DNA from: Agelas oroides
Lineage: Eukaryota; Porifera; Demospongiae; Agelasida; Agelasidae
Length of the DNA stretch: 64,000 nt
Direction: 5' to 3'
Assembly (NCBI GenBank): GCA_949130485.1
Contig: OX422205.1
Span: 2,338,415 to 2,402,414 of the forward strand
Part shown: in pieces, positions 10,470 to 19,769 of the stretch
How the letters are laid out: the number at the start of each line of letters is the position of its first letter
Position numbering within the stretch: the first letter of the stretch is position 1
Notes under the pieces: generated by a model
Told to the model about the DNA's origin: nothing
Databases searched by the model: none
Seen by the model: only the letters and a program-made list of their open reading frames with translations
Made by a program: the position numbers and the translations under genes

Positions 10470-10740
10470 CAGTCCCTAGACTGTATGTTGACATCTAGCT
10501 TGGCCTGCCTAGCCTTGTGCTGCTCCGCTGCTCTCCGCTTGTGGTCGTGCTTGTATTGTCTATCTAGCCTGGCCTGCCTAGACTGGGGCTGTTCTGCTGC
10601 TCTGCGTTCGTGGCTGTGCTCACATTGTCTAGCCTGCCTAGCTTCGGGCTGCTCCGCTGTTCTGCACTTGTGGTATTGCACACATTGTCTGTCTAGCCTG
10701 GCCTGCCTTACCTCGGTCTGCTCTGATCAACCTCACTCCC
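10470..10740 (-). pseudogene. 21-residue coding repeat (RRAAEQ..RQARLD)
   Basis: The minus strand reads about four tandem units of roughly 21 residues with core RRAAEQ.EARQARLDRQ, for example RTAEQPEARQAR, RRAAEQPQSRQARL and RRAAEQHKARQAKL, separated by H/Y/K-rich linkers. The 62-63-bp DNA periodicity keeps frame. Charged repeats of this kind occur in proteins next to Helitron/PIF1-helicase genes and in other invertebrate repeat proteins (recalled knowledge). A second short match is at 50040-50170. The frame runs from 10738 and degrades after 10490, where the GGGGCGAG repeat end begins. Confidence 0.5.
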
Positions 10741-10741
10741 T

Positions 10742-11553
10742 ATCTCTTTGGTGCCGACACTGCAGTCTGGTAGAGCACATGTACAAATTTCAGAAATGCA
10801 TGTACACCTTCATATCCATTCAATTGAAATTGTCGGTAAGTGGCCGCAAGCAAGCATACACACGTGCACTATGCAGTCTCGCAGTACTAGTGTGGGACTC
10901 ACTCACACTCACCCCAAACATAATTTATAGTCATCATTACTTTTACATAGCCTTGAATCAATCCTGAGTAACTAGATTGATTTTTTGGTGGTCAATCCAT
11001 GAAGTTGGAGAGTTTACTGAGCAAATGTACCATGACCTAAGGTTACCCACAAAATTCTGAGCCATGTGCAAAGGCTGTTGTGTTGGTCAGATGTGCTGAT
11101 GGATGGATGGAAACAAAATGTCATGCAGTCCCCATCTCCTGGTTACCCAAGCACAGCTGAAGAGGCCTGGTATTGGCCAAAACGTGTCCTACGCAGTAGG
11201 TAACTTTGTATGACATCTAGACCTCTTTTTCAGGGAGATGTTGTTCATTAATTGTTTGTTCATCTGCATAGGAGTTTGAAAACACACTGTGAGATACCTA
11301 CAAAGAGCAAGAGTGTTGGGTAAGTTTAATTTTGGACAGGGTTCCCTACAATGGTAACTTGTACATCTGAATGGTTGAGCAGTCATGATGATATAGGTCA
11401 TGGGTATGGCTTGTCATCAGCAAAACTCGATTAGTTGGAAGTTGACATAATTTTGGATTTGGGTGTAACAGTATTGTTGGTGCACAAGGAATTATGTTGG
11501 CATGCTTCATTATTTTCACAGAAATGTTGGTGTGTTTACATTTATGTTACCAG
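10742..11553. other. No recognisable gene
   Basis: Open frames are short and without domain signatures. A GGGGCGAG-family end (GTGTGGGACTCACTCACACT) is at about 10889. A TGGATGGATGGA microsatellite is at 11099. Confidence 0.45.
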
Positions 11554-11675
11554 CTGTCCTACGTATACTATGGAAAGCAAGCAAGCATTGACAGCTCACT
11601 GGATGCTACATTTTATAATCACTGGTTTTCAAATATAGCAACAGCAGTAGCCAAGATAAGTAGGATTGACGATGG
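11554..11675 (+). CDS. Exon with HWFSNI..RIDDG motif, unknown family
   Basis: TTATGTTACCAG is followed by 40 codons plus 2 bases, then GTATGT. The end of the exon is F..HWFSNIATAVAKISRIDDG. Phase 2 joins the exon at 11967 in frame (intron 11676-11966). A diverged copy with the same length, motif and donor position is on the minus strand at 23923-24048, which argues that this is real coding sequence. The family is not recognised. Confidence 0.5.
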
Positions 11676-11966
11676 GTATGTCTTTGTAGTTCATTCAATA
11701 ATTGTAACCATCAACCACCTATCTCATACATCATAGGAAAAGTGGGTTAGACCACCTCTTTGAAAACATAGGGAAAAGGTGGAGTTACGAAAGAGAGGAT
11801 ACGCCACTCAAGGTTAAAACATATTAAAGGGGTAAGTAAAGAGTTGCCAGTGCAGTATGCACTACCTGAATGTAACAGATATGTTGGAATGTTAGCTTGT
11901 GCTCTGAAATGCTTGAGTATACATACCTATGTCCCTCTTATGATGCTAGCACATTTGTATCTACAG

Positions 11967-12682
11967 AATCAAGACGAGGGAAAAAGTGAAAGTCTGTCCT
12001 CTCCCAGAAAATACATCTGGATGGGAAATCCTACGAGCTGCATGGCCATCTGAATGTGATGCAAAGGGATTTAAATTTGATGTGACATTTAGGTTGCCAA
12101 ACGTTACAGTTGCTGACATTATAGAAATAAAAGAGGCAACAAATGCATTTCAGCAAGTCATTTGTGGGACAAAGCCCTGTACTAGATGCTGGGAATGTCC
12201 ATGTGGTGCATGTCAGCATCTTGCGTCTTGGGCTGCTCAAAAAGATGTAAGGGTCGAGGAGGAGCAGGGTCGAAAAGATGAAGCCTTTAAGCTACTTGGA
12301 CAGCAGCAACTCCTTATCTCCCAACATTGGGATGTAAGCACCAACACACTTATAAAATCATCTGCCAAGTTAAAAAAAGAGAACCGGAGTCTTATGGGAC
12401 AGAAGAAGGCTAAAGATTTGTAAATTGAAACACTGAAAGCAGAAGTTAACACGGCAAATAAGAAAGTTTCATTGATGGATAGTCTTGAAGAAGAGGTTGC
12501 ACATCTTCGTGGCCAATGTTCAAAAGTGCAGTCAATGCTTGAAACTATGGAAGGTAAAGATGATGAATTAAGAACTGCCCAGGCTTCTTTTAAACAAAGT
12601 TAAGGTGTTTAAAGACATTGTAAGCAAGTGTCCTTCATGCAGCAAAGCATCTATCCAGAAGCTGGGTCAGGATGATGAATAG
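11967..12682 (+). pseudogene. Cys-rich and coiled-coil protein exon, interrupted
   Basis: After CTACAG the frame, in phase with the exon at 11554, reads a globular part (GWEILRAAWPSECDAKG) and a Cys cluster CTRCWECPCGACQ, possibly metal-binding. A long charged coiled coil follows (EEEQGRKDEAFKLLG.., SSAKLKKENRSL). An in-frame TAA at 12421-12423 breaks the coil. The same frame resumes at once (IETLKAEVNTANKKVSLMDS.., EEEVAHLRGQCSKVQ) to a second stop at about 12601. After a one-base shift a neighbouring frame finishes KVFKDIVSKCPSC..ASIQKL and stops at 12680-12682. The coil on both sides of each break shows it was once continuous. Function unknown. Confidence 0.6.
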
Positions 12683-13073
12683 ATCTTTTCAGGCTTACTT
12701 GTCTTTTCTTTCTCAACTTTATTGCTGGAGCATCTAAAATATGTTGATTTTTTTTCCAGACAGATATACAACTTGCTAATGTACAGTTACCGGTAAAACG
12801 GTCCATTTGTCACTACTTTGTAAATGATGTTGGACAGTTATGTGATTGTAAATGTGATTTGTGGATGCATCTGATATGATTACATGAGCATGTCAACCCT
12901 TGTGAAACAAGCATTCCCACTTCATTACATGAATCTATCTTCATTACACTTGAATCTGACGATCAACACAAACAGCAGTAGAGATCATTCATGGAAAAGA
13001 GTAGCACCAGTAGATATGGCATTAACAGTGCTAAAGTACAATCATGGTATCAGTGCATGTATACGTAACATGG
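12683..13073. other. No recognisable gene
   Basis: AT-rich, 3'-UTR-like sequence of the preceding gene and the convergent end of the kinase gene. No domain or repeat was recognised. Confidence 0.4.
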
Positions 13074-14994
13074 TCAGTGTTGCAGGTTGTAATTATAGGA
13101 GTTGCCTTGTCTGAACCTGCAATTTGTTTCGAACCTAGTGTAGTGAGGGAAAATGCCATGCAGTGTAAGTGTGAAGAGTGTTGTGTTATTATCCCTAACC
13201 TCATCCATTGTTGGTCTACGTTTTCTGTTTACAACACAGCTACGGATCAGCTGTCTCATTGCATCAAAGGGTGTGTTGTGTTCATCATAGAGGTAGTGAC
13301 CAGCAACAATGCCTTGAAAACTCTCAACATCTTCCAGGTGCTCCTTGTGTAGATCCAACTATTGTCAGTATTACACAATAATTATTATATATATATCACT
13401 TCATATGGAGTTGACAAACATAATGGGAAGCAATGTGCTTACAAGGCATTTATCTTTTCGGTTGCTTGCATATGCTTTCTCCGATGTGAAAGTATAACCT
13501 GTATATGTAACAGTAAATCAGTTATGCAAGTGTACAACAAAGTGATCCAACTTACAATACCATGCTGTAAACATCAGCTTTAGTGCTTAGTTCGCCATGA
13601 ACCAACTTGGGAGCAGTATAGCCAGGAGAGCCATAGCATTCAGCAACAGAAAAATAACTCTTCCCATGAACGGTGGATGGGACTGCCTTGGCAAACCCAA
13701 AGTCACCAACTTTAGCATGAATGTGCTCATCCAACAGAATGTTTGAACTGAGTGGAGATGCACAACATTATAAAGTCATAACATCTACTTTGTGTTTTCT
13801 GCATGTCACATGGTATATACACCACTAAACATGACTAGTATTAGCACATCTTAAGCCAACATCTTTCTTACCTTTTCACATCCCTATGCACCACTGCAGA
13901 AAGGCTGCCTTCCACAGAGTGAAGGTATGCCAACCCTGTTGCTGACTCAAAAAGAATTCTCCAAACCTCCTTAAGAGCATGGATATCCTGTAACTGTGTT
14001 CGTATGTATAGTTAATACTACCATACTACTTTATATAATTATATATATATATATATAGCTAAAAATCTAACATCATGTAAATGGTCATAAAGTGAACCCT
14101 CAGGGATGTATTCATACAAGACAGCAGGCTTGTCAACATCTGTGCACACACCAATGATGCTGATCAGATTGGAGTGGCGGTACCTGTGAATAGACAGAGC
14201 ACAATAAACTTAGCGTGAGGAAATATGAATATTAGCAGCTCACCGGTTCAGTAGATTCGCTTCGTTGCACAGCTTGCTATCAGATTCAGTAAACTGCGCA
14301 TGTCCCTATATTATTTATTACACATAGCATGAAAGTGTGTTGCAAATCGGACTGTATCAACAACAACCTTTGGTATAATCTTGATTTCTGCTCCTTGATG
14401 TCGCACATCACCTACATAGATCCTTCCATAACCCCCTTCTCGCACAAATTCAAGTGTCTGGAATGTGGACATGAACTTCTGTATGTCTTGTGCAGAGTAA
14501 CATGCTAACCCTGTCGAGGAGATGAACAAAGTTTGATCAAGTTACCAATACATAATTGCTTGAAGTACAAACCTGTAGTTTCCAGGCTACTCTGAGCTGG
14601 ATCCAGAGTATCAGTATGCATGGCCATAATCTGCATGAGAGATCCTATCCTTCCCTTTTCCTTTCCCCTTCTTCGCTTTCCCCATAACAGGCTCCTGGTG
14701 ATGATAATAAAATATGAAGTTCAAAGTGTGTAATTTCAGTGCACTTGTCCATTAATGTCTCAATCACAATGAGATATGAAGAGTACCTTTGTGCTGTTCT
14801 CAGAAGTACCACACAGAGGTTCATGGTTCTGGGAGTATAGTTGCATGCAGTCATGCAACTTCCCAGTGTACCAAAATGCTGCACTAGAAATGAGGTGTTT
14901 ATTAACGTGTAGAAATGACTCTGGAAGAGTAGTGTATCCAAAGTCATCTACAATTTTCATCTTCACTGTGTCGTAATCATCGGCATACAATAGC
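13074..14994 (-). pseudogene. TKL/IRAK-like protein kinase gene, damaged
   Basis: Exons, 5' to 3' on the minus strand. 14994-14787: unknown domain YADDYDTVKMKIVDDFGYTT. 14694-14573: Lys/Gly-rich linker with a one-base frame break near 14605. 14510-14368: Gly-rich loop REGGYGRIYVG and EIKIIPK lysine. 14305-14244: helix C ..CNEANLLNR. 14183-14072: YRHSNLISIIGVC and YEYIPEGSLYDHL. 13987-13872: FESATGLAYLHS..VVHRDVK. 13747-13556: SNILLD.., DFGFAKA, GSPGYTAPKL..ADVYSM. Splice phases agree throughout this stretch. The final piece, 13358-13074, has LIRSCVVNRKRRPTMDEV. TKL/Pelle-IRAK and plant RLK kinases share these motifs. Defects: the APE motif is APK, the segment after ADVYSM (normally GVVLLE..LTG) is missing, and no acceptor keeps frame into the last piece. 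HRD, DFG and the lysine are intact. Confidence 0.75.
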
Positions 14995-15100
14995 CTAACC
15001 CAGTGAGCATCTGATCAGTATATATGTTACTTCATTTGTAAAAGAGATGTCCTTTGGTGAACAAAACTAGTTGCAAGGGTGACAGTTCAAATACTGCTTA

Positions 15101-15280
15101 CTAGGACATCATTTCAGTATCTAAGGGAATCGCTGAGGGTTTGTGCTGTTTTGCTGCTTTTTGTTCTTCGTAATACATTTGCAATACACTTTCAGGTGAT
15201 TCATCTGCAAAAGGTACCATTTTGTGCACAGTTATGTCCCTATTATGCAGTCCATGGACATGATACGTATCCCAGCAATG
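15101..15280 (-). CDS. Possible terminal exon, unknown protein
   Basis: After CATGACAG the minus strand has a 59-codon frame ending at TAG (15101-15103). It contains CWDTYHVHGLHN and then a charged helical stretch DESPESVLQMYYEEQKAAKQ. There is no recognised domain. It lies between hairpin array 2 and the kinase gene. It could be a last exon of the HECT gene, a first part of the kinase gene, or chance. Confidence 0.22.
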   Translation of the reverse strand, partial: HCWDTYHVHGLHNRDITVHKMVPFADESPESVLQMYYEEQKAAKQHKPSAIPLDTEMMS

Positions 15281-15365
15281 CTGTCATGCATGTTGCTTGA
15301 ATCTTCCCCAACCATGTGGGGGAAAAAATGGAAACCCCATGCAGCCGCACTGGAAATGAAACTTT

Positions 15366-16345
15366 GAAACTTAGAGTTTGCACTCCAAACGTAAGTGTTG
15401 GCAGACCGAACATGAGCATTTGCTGACCAAACTTACAGTTTGCACTCCGAACCTAAGTGTTCGCAGACCGAACACAGCGTTCGTAGACCGAACATGAGCA
15501 TTCGCTGATCGAAGTTGGAGTTTGCACTCCGAACATGAGCGTTCGCAGACCGAACGTGAGTGTTCGCAGACAGAACGTGGGCGTTCGCAAAGTCAGCGTT
15601 TGCACTCCAAACGTGAGTGTTTGCAGACTGACCTCAGAGTTTGCACTCCAAACGTAAGTGTTCGCAGATCGAACATGAGCGTTCGCAGATCGAACATGAG
15701 CGTTCACTGACCGAACTTACAGTTTGCACTCCGAACGTAAGTGTTCGCAGACCAAAAACAGCGTTCGCAGAGCGAACATGAGCGTTCGCTGACCGAAATT
15801 ACAGTTTGCACTATGAACGTATATAAGTGTTCGCAGACCAAACACAGCGTTCGCAAACAGAACGTGAGCGTTCGCAGACCGAAGTCAGCATTTGCACTCC
15901 GAACGTGAGTGTTCGCAGACCGACCTTAGGCCACTATTTGTTACATATTAGTTTCTCATCAGGAACTTTCTCTAACGTTCGTGCGGGCGGGCGGCCATTA
16001 CCATTATACCATTATTCGCCAACCGCAAATAAAATCAGCTCCTGGGACTCGCGAGGCCACGCTCCCTGTGAAAGAAGTGACGTCTGGGTGTATATGCGCT
16101 CCGATATTTTAGGGACGGAGACATCTTTTAGCTGCTTTGCAGTTCCTGTACTAAATCAACATGTAAATCAGCAGCATCGACGCTTACAGAGCGCGAAATC
16201 GTACAATAATGGCCAGCGAAGCGGGTCCCAAAAAAGCATGCGGGCAGGGGATGAGAAACTAATATGCAACAAATAGTGGCCTTAGAGTTTGCACTCCAAA
16301 CGTAAGTGTTTGCAGACTGAACGGCATGAGCGTTCGCTGACCAAA
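15366..16345 (-). repeat. Array 2 of 20-bp hairpin units (inverted, split)
   Basis: The same unit family as 9199-9575 but in reverse orientation (GTTCGCAGACCGAAC, with GTTTGCACTCCGAAC variants and 5-bp spacers). It covers 15366-15925 and resumes at 16285-16345, being split by a MITE at 15929-16281. Several units also contain the minus-strand sequence CTGTAAGTTCGGTCAG, a consensus-like 5' splice site. Confidence 0.88.
15929..16281. mobile_element. PIF/Harbinger-type MITE inside array 2
   Basis: Terminal inverted repeats of about 32 bp start GGCCACTATTTGTT and differ at one base. The flanking duplication is TTA (15926-15928 and 16282-16284). Removing the element plus one TTA restores the array sequence GACCTTAGAGTTTGC, which matches intact units such as 15629-15644. 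A 3-bp TTA duplication and GGCC-type ends fit PIF/Harbinger. It has no coding capacity. Confidence 0.9.
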
Positions 16346-16350
16346 CTTAC

Positions 16351-18211
16351 TGTTTTGAATCCCATTGGTGTCACACAGTCTGTCCCAGTTACAAATACGT
16401 CTTCGAGACGAAGGGTTGTGTCATGCTCCTTGTCTGATTCGCTCACAACCTTGGTGCCTATGAAAATGAAATAATAACATGCATGTCAAAAGTAGCTACT
16501 CAGTGTAAGTAATTCAGGAACATGTACACTTTCGTTCATATGTGGTGGATGAAAGACTATTGTTCAACTTTTGGTTCTAAAATTCTAAGTTAATGCTCCA
16601 TACTTTCAGGATTGAAATTAAAAGTGTACCTTCAACAACTAGAAGGGTAAACAGACAGATACAATGCAAAACTATTTATATAGTCAACATACTTATAACT
16701 CCGTGTGAAACCTCTTGAAGGAACTCATTCCAATACATGACGGATGCTTCCTCTACCACCTTTCTTGAAGACTGGTCATTTGAAGACTTCGGCTGAAACA
16801 GCATGGTCATCTCATTGAAACAGCATGGTCATCTCATCAAGTGTAGCCTTACAGTGGGGGTTACAAATGAACATTCCTTGGATCTTTGTGGGATACTTGC
16901 GAATCAGCCTGAGAACATTGAAAAGCTCCAAACCTTCTAGTCTATTTCAGCCTTTACTCGCGTACGCAGTGATTAAGGCTAACCGCTTTGATGATGCTTG
17001 AAATTTGGTCAACTGTAACTTTGGTGATTGGCGTTGAAAATCCACAATCAAACACAATGGAAAATCTATCTTCAAGCAGCAATTGCCTCAGGCTCTCCAC
17101 ACTGGTAGTGTTTCGCAGCTATAAAATTAAAAAAAATCGCTTATACATACAAAGGTTAAAGTTTATGAAAAGCAAAGAACAGTACCTACATGCAGGCAAC
17201 ACATAACTCATATCTCTCTTCTACAGTGGTGTTGCCTAGGTAATGGGCTATTATATCTCTGGGAGGTCAGTCCTGCAAATCGGTAATGTGCAAAAGGTAC
17301 ATACTGTACAATGAGGTCATAAACAAAAGCAATTAGATAACCAAACCACTCTCACCTCTTCAAATAGAGCCTGTATGTCAGGTGGCATATCACATGCTTC
17401 AGGGTTTGTTCCATCAATGCCCACAGACAGATAGTCATATATCCATGGCGCAAAGCACATGGGCCCAGGACCTCCTTGTCTAATAGACATTGAAACAAGT
17501 TTTCCAACATGACAACACTCCTTTCGAAGCAAGGTGGTTGTATTGTGTTGTACAACTCGATGGTCACAGGGACCAGAGAAGAGAGCAGGATCGCTAGTTG
17601 CCGCAGCAAGAGCAAGTCTGAAAAACTCCCTTTTAGGTCCACCTTCATCTTCAGCCTGCTCACCAACAAATACAACTTGAATGAGATTTGCGTATGGCTT
17701 GCTAAACGCTCGCTTTGTGTCACTCCATATGTGTCGACGCCTTACTGTGATCAGCTGATGAGGGTCATCTGGTTATCAGGCAAACTAATCGCTCTCACGT
17801 GGGATGTCAAGACCTCACTTGCTGTCTTGCTACTGTCACCAGAGACACTACAGAATAAAGGGAACACCTTATGAGCTTAATATGCAGTAATACAGTAACT
17901 ATGTGAATAATTATATTAACACACCAGCCCAGTTTCAAAGTTTAGATGCAATCAAGAGCAACGTTACGTGGATGGTAGAAGCTAAATTACCTGGTGGGTA
18001 TAACACATTCCTGTAAGCTGGCTTCAATTGCTTGTTGAATTTCCACCTCATCATCATCATCAGAGTCATCAACCAGGCTGAAGTATTCACTAAGGTAATT
18101 ACATTGGTACAATAAACAGTGCTTTATGTTTCATATGGATAGCTTACTTGTCAAGTTTACCTGCATTGCTGACTAGTTTGGTTAATAGGGGCAACCCCAT
18201 ATGGAACCCCT
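16351..18211 (-). pseudogene. HECT-type E3 ubiquitin ligase exons with UIM
   Basis: Minus-strand exons: 18211-18161 (GVPYGVAPINQ..); 18089-17991 (acidic run then DEVEIQQAIEASLQE, a good ubiquitin-interacting motif); 17847-17356 (linker, then HECT N-lobe: WSD..RAF.., QVVFVGEQAEDEGGPKREFF, ALFSG, HVGKLVSMSIRQGGPGP, APWIYDYL); 17118-16693 (FDCG..TPITKVTVDQI, KAEID, LEGLEL..LIRKYP, VMYWNEFLQEV); 16457-16351 (LRLEDVFVTGTDCVTPMGF). Phases match at each join checked. The HECT family transfers ubiquitin through a C-terminal cysteine; that last segment is not found downstream. Lesions: an apparent 8-bp insertion AGCTGATC near 17748-17757, a frame break near 16960, and a 22-bp tandem duplication at 16793-16836. 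The N-terminal part with CUE and repeats is probably 19770-20560 on the same strand. Confidence 0.72.
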
Positions 18212-18224
18212 CTATTCCTGTTAC

Positions 18225-18436
18225 CAAGAGCGCATAAGAACAGGTGGCTAGAGTAAGAGCGTGTAACTCCAATAGAAGCCCATAGAAATGTACTAAAAAT
18301 AGAACACCGGTCACGTGCTTAGCAACAATCGCCTATGTCTACGCAGCTGCACAGTACGTGTTACTATTTTTAGTACTGGCGATAAATTCTGACCGGTTTT
18401 GAATTTTACGTAAGTACACGCTCTTATGCGCTCTTT
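18225..18436. mobile_element. Short MITE next to a 3' splice site, hAT-like
   Basis: Ends CAAGAGCGCATAAGA and TCTTATGCGCTCTTT are inverted repeats. CTGTTAC occurs on both sides (18218-18224 and 18437-18443), possibly an 8-bp duplication with one mismatch. Inner CACCGGTCA/TGACCGGT also pairs. It sits 13 bp upstream of the minus-strand exon beginning at 18211, so the exon's acceptor region abuts the element. Confidence 0.7.
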
Positions 18437-18443
18437 CTGTTAC

Positions 18444-19769
18444 TGTAGATCTGGAAATTTTCGTTGTAAAAATATTTTCGTGCTTTGTGTAAACCAAAAA
18501 AAGCCCACGAAATAATTTTACACTGGATAATCATTATGGTCAGCACATTTCGCACACACAGATTCAGCACATTCTCGTACACTGCCACAGCTTCACAGCA
18601 TAGCTAGCTAGTTATTTTGCGCAATACGGCCTCTTCTTTGATACCTGCAGGTAACTCGTGGCAAACGCGTGACAACTTTCTCAATGTCCCATCTTTACCA
18701 TGTGCCTACAGATCTACGATATGGTGGCAAGTTGTGCCTGTGAAATGTGACACAAATCACACCCCATACACCAGCCTTGGAACCAAGATCTGATGGCTTT
18801 TCTGTGTACAGAAGGAGTTGAAGTTGTCATAACCAGGTGGCATTTGTGCTGCTAATGCTGTGCTGCGAAAGCCTTAATGTTTAAATGTTAAGGACTACCC
18901 GAATAAGCCCCAATTTTTGCCTATTTTCAATTATTGAGCAGCCGTAAAAAGGATTGCTGTTTCATGCCACTTGGTTTCTGTTAGACCGTGACCAGTAGTA
19001 ATAGTGGCTACAGTGGCTTAGCTCTCAGGCTACGTCTTCAGTTCTGCATTTTATTGCTACAAGCGGCTTGTGTACACAAGCTTGGCTGCTGTTAATTAGT
19101 TGCCATGACAGCAATTTGTTTTCATTTACAGAATTGGGAAGCATCATTGTTGTCATTGTTACAAACCCCATGTTCATGCTGCCATGGGTTCATGAGATAT
19201 TTACAGGTAAACTTTCCATGTAAAAAGTTGATGGGTGTATAATTTACATATATGTACATATATAGGCTGCCTTAACTGTTCTGAGACTGTGATACATGTA
19301 ATAGCTTGATCGTAACAGCCAGCAATATAATAATAGCAATAGTCTGCAATAAATGGAAATCCTGTCCATCAAGTAGTATGCTGTGTGCAACCATAGTACC
19401 GATTGTGGTCAGCATACCAGACGAAAGTGTTGAGGCTTTGAATGTCTCAAAAAAGGTGAATGACGATGATGATGGTTGTGCTAATTTAGAAAACACCACT
19501 GAAAAAAAATGCCTGCAAACACCTCCAGTGTCAATTCCCAGTTGACCTCATATACTGATTCTCACTTGTTCCTCCTTAACAAACTTAATTTGATTGCTTG
19601 TAAAAAAACTAACGCTGCTTCAACCCAGTCCAGATCATTGTCACCAACATCCAATCAAATTCAAGGACTCTCCTCAGGTGGAATGGTTATTTCAGTAACA
19701 GCCAGGCCTCAAAGTGAATCCAATGACGGCCCTTCTAGTGCACAGTCAACGATACGTGTGAAGGATCAT
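18444..19769. other. Weakly coding or non-coding interval
   Basis: Plus-strand pieces that could be exons: 19132-19207 (ends LLQTPCSCCHGFMRYLQ, donor GTAAAC) and 19424-19545 (DESVEALNVSKKVNDDDDGC.., stop). Neither is linked to a known family. On the minus strand 19690-19770 contains CALEGPSLDSL, plausibly the continuation of the CUE-containing exon after frame breaks. TTTTCGT/ACGAAA-rich MITE-like sequence lies at about 18455-18520. Confidence 0.3.

Noticed and set aside
12421..12423. Programmed readthrough or recoding at the TAA
   Set aside because: A second, different break follows 180 bp later and other genes here are similarly broken; simple decay or error is more likely.
17352..17723. 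123-codon frame overlapping the HECT exon
   Set aside because: It is an alternate minus-strand frame; the HECT motifs are in the neighbouring frame.
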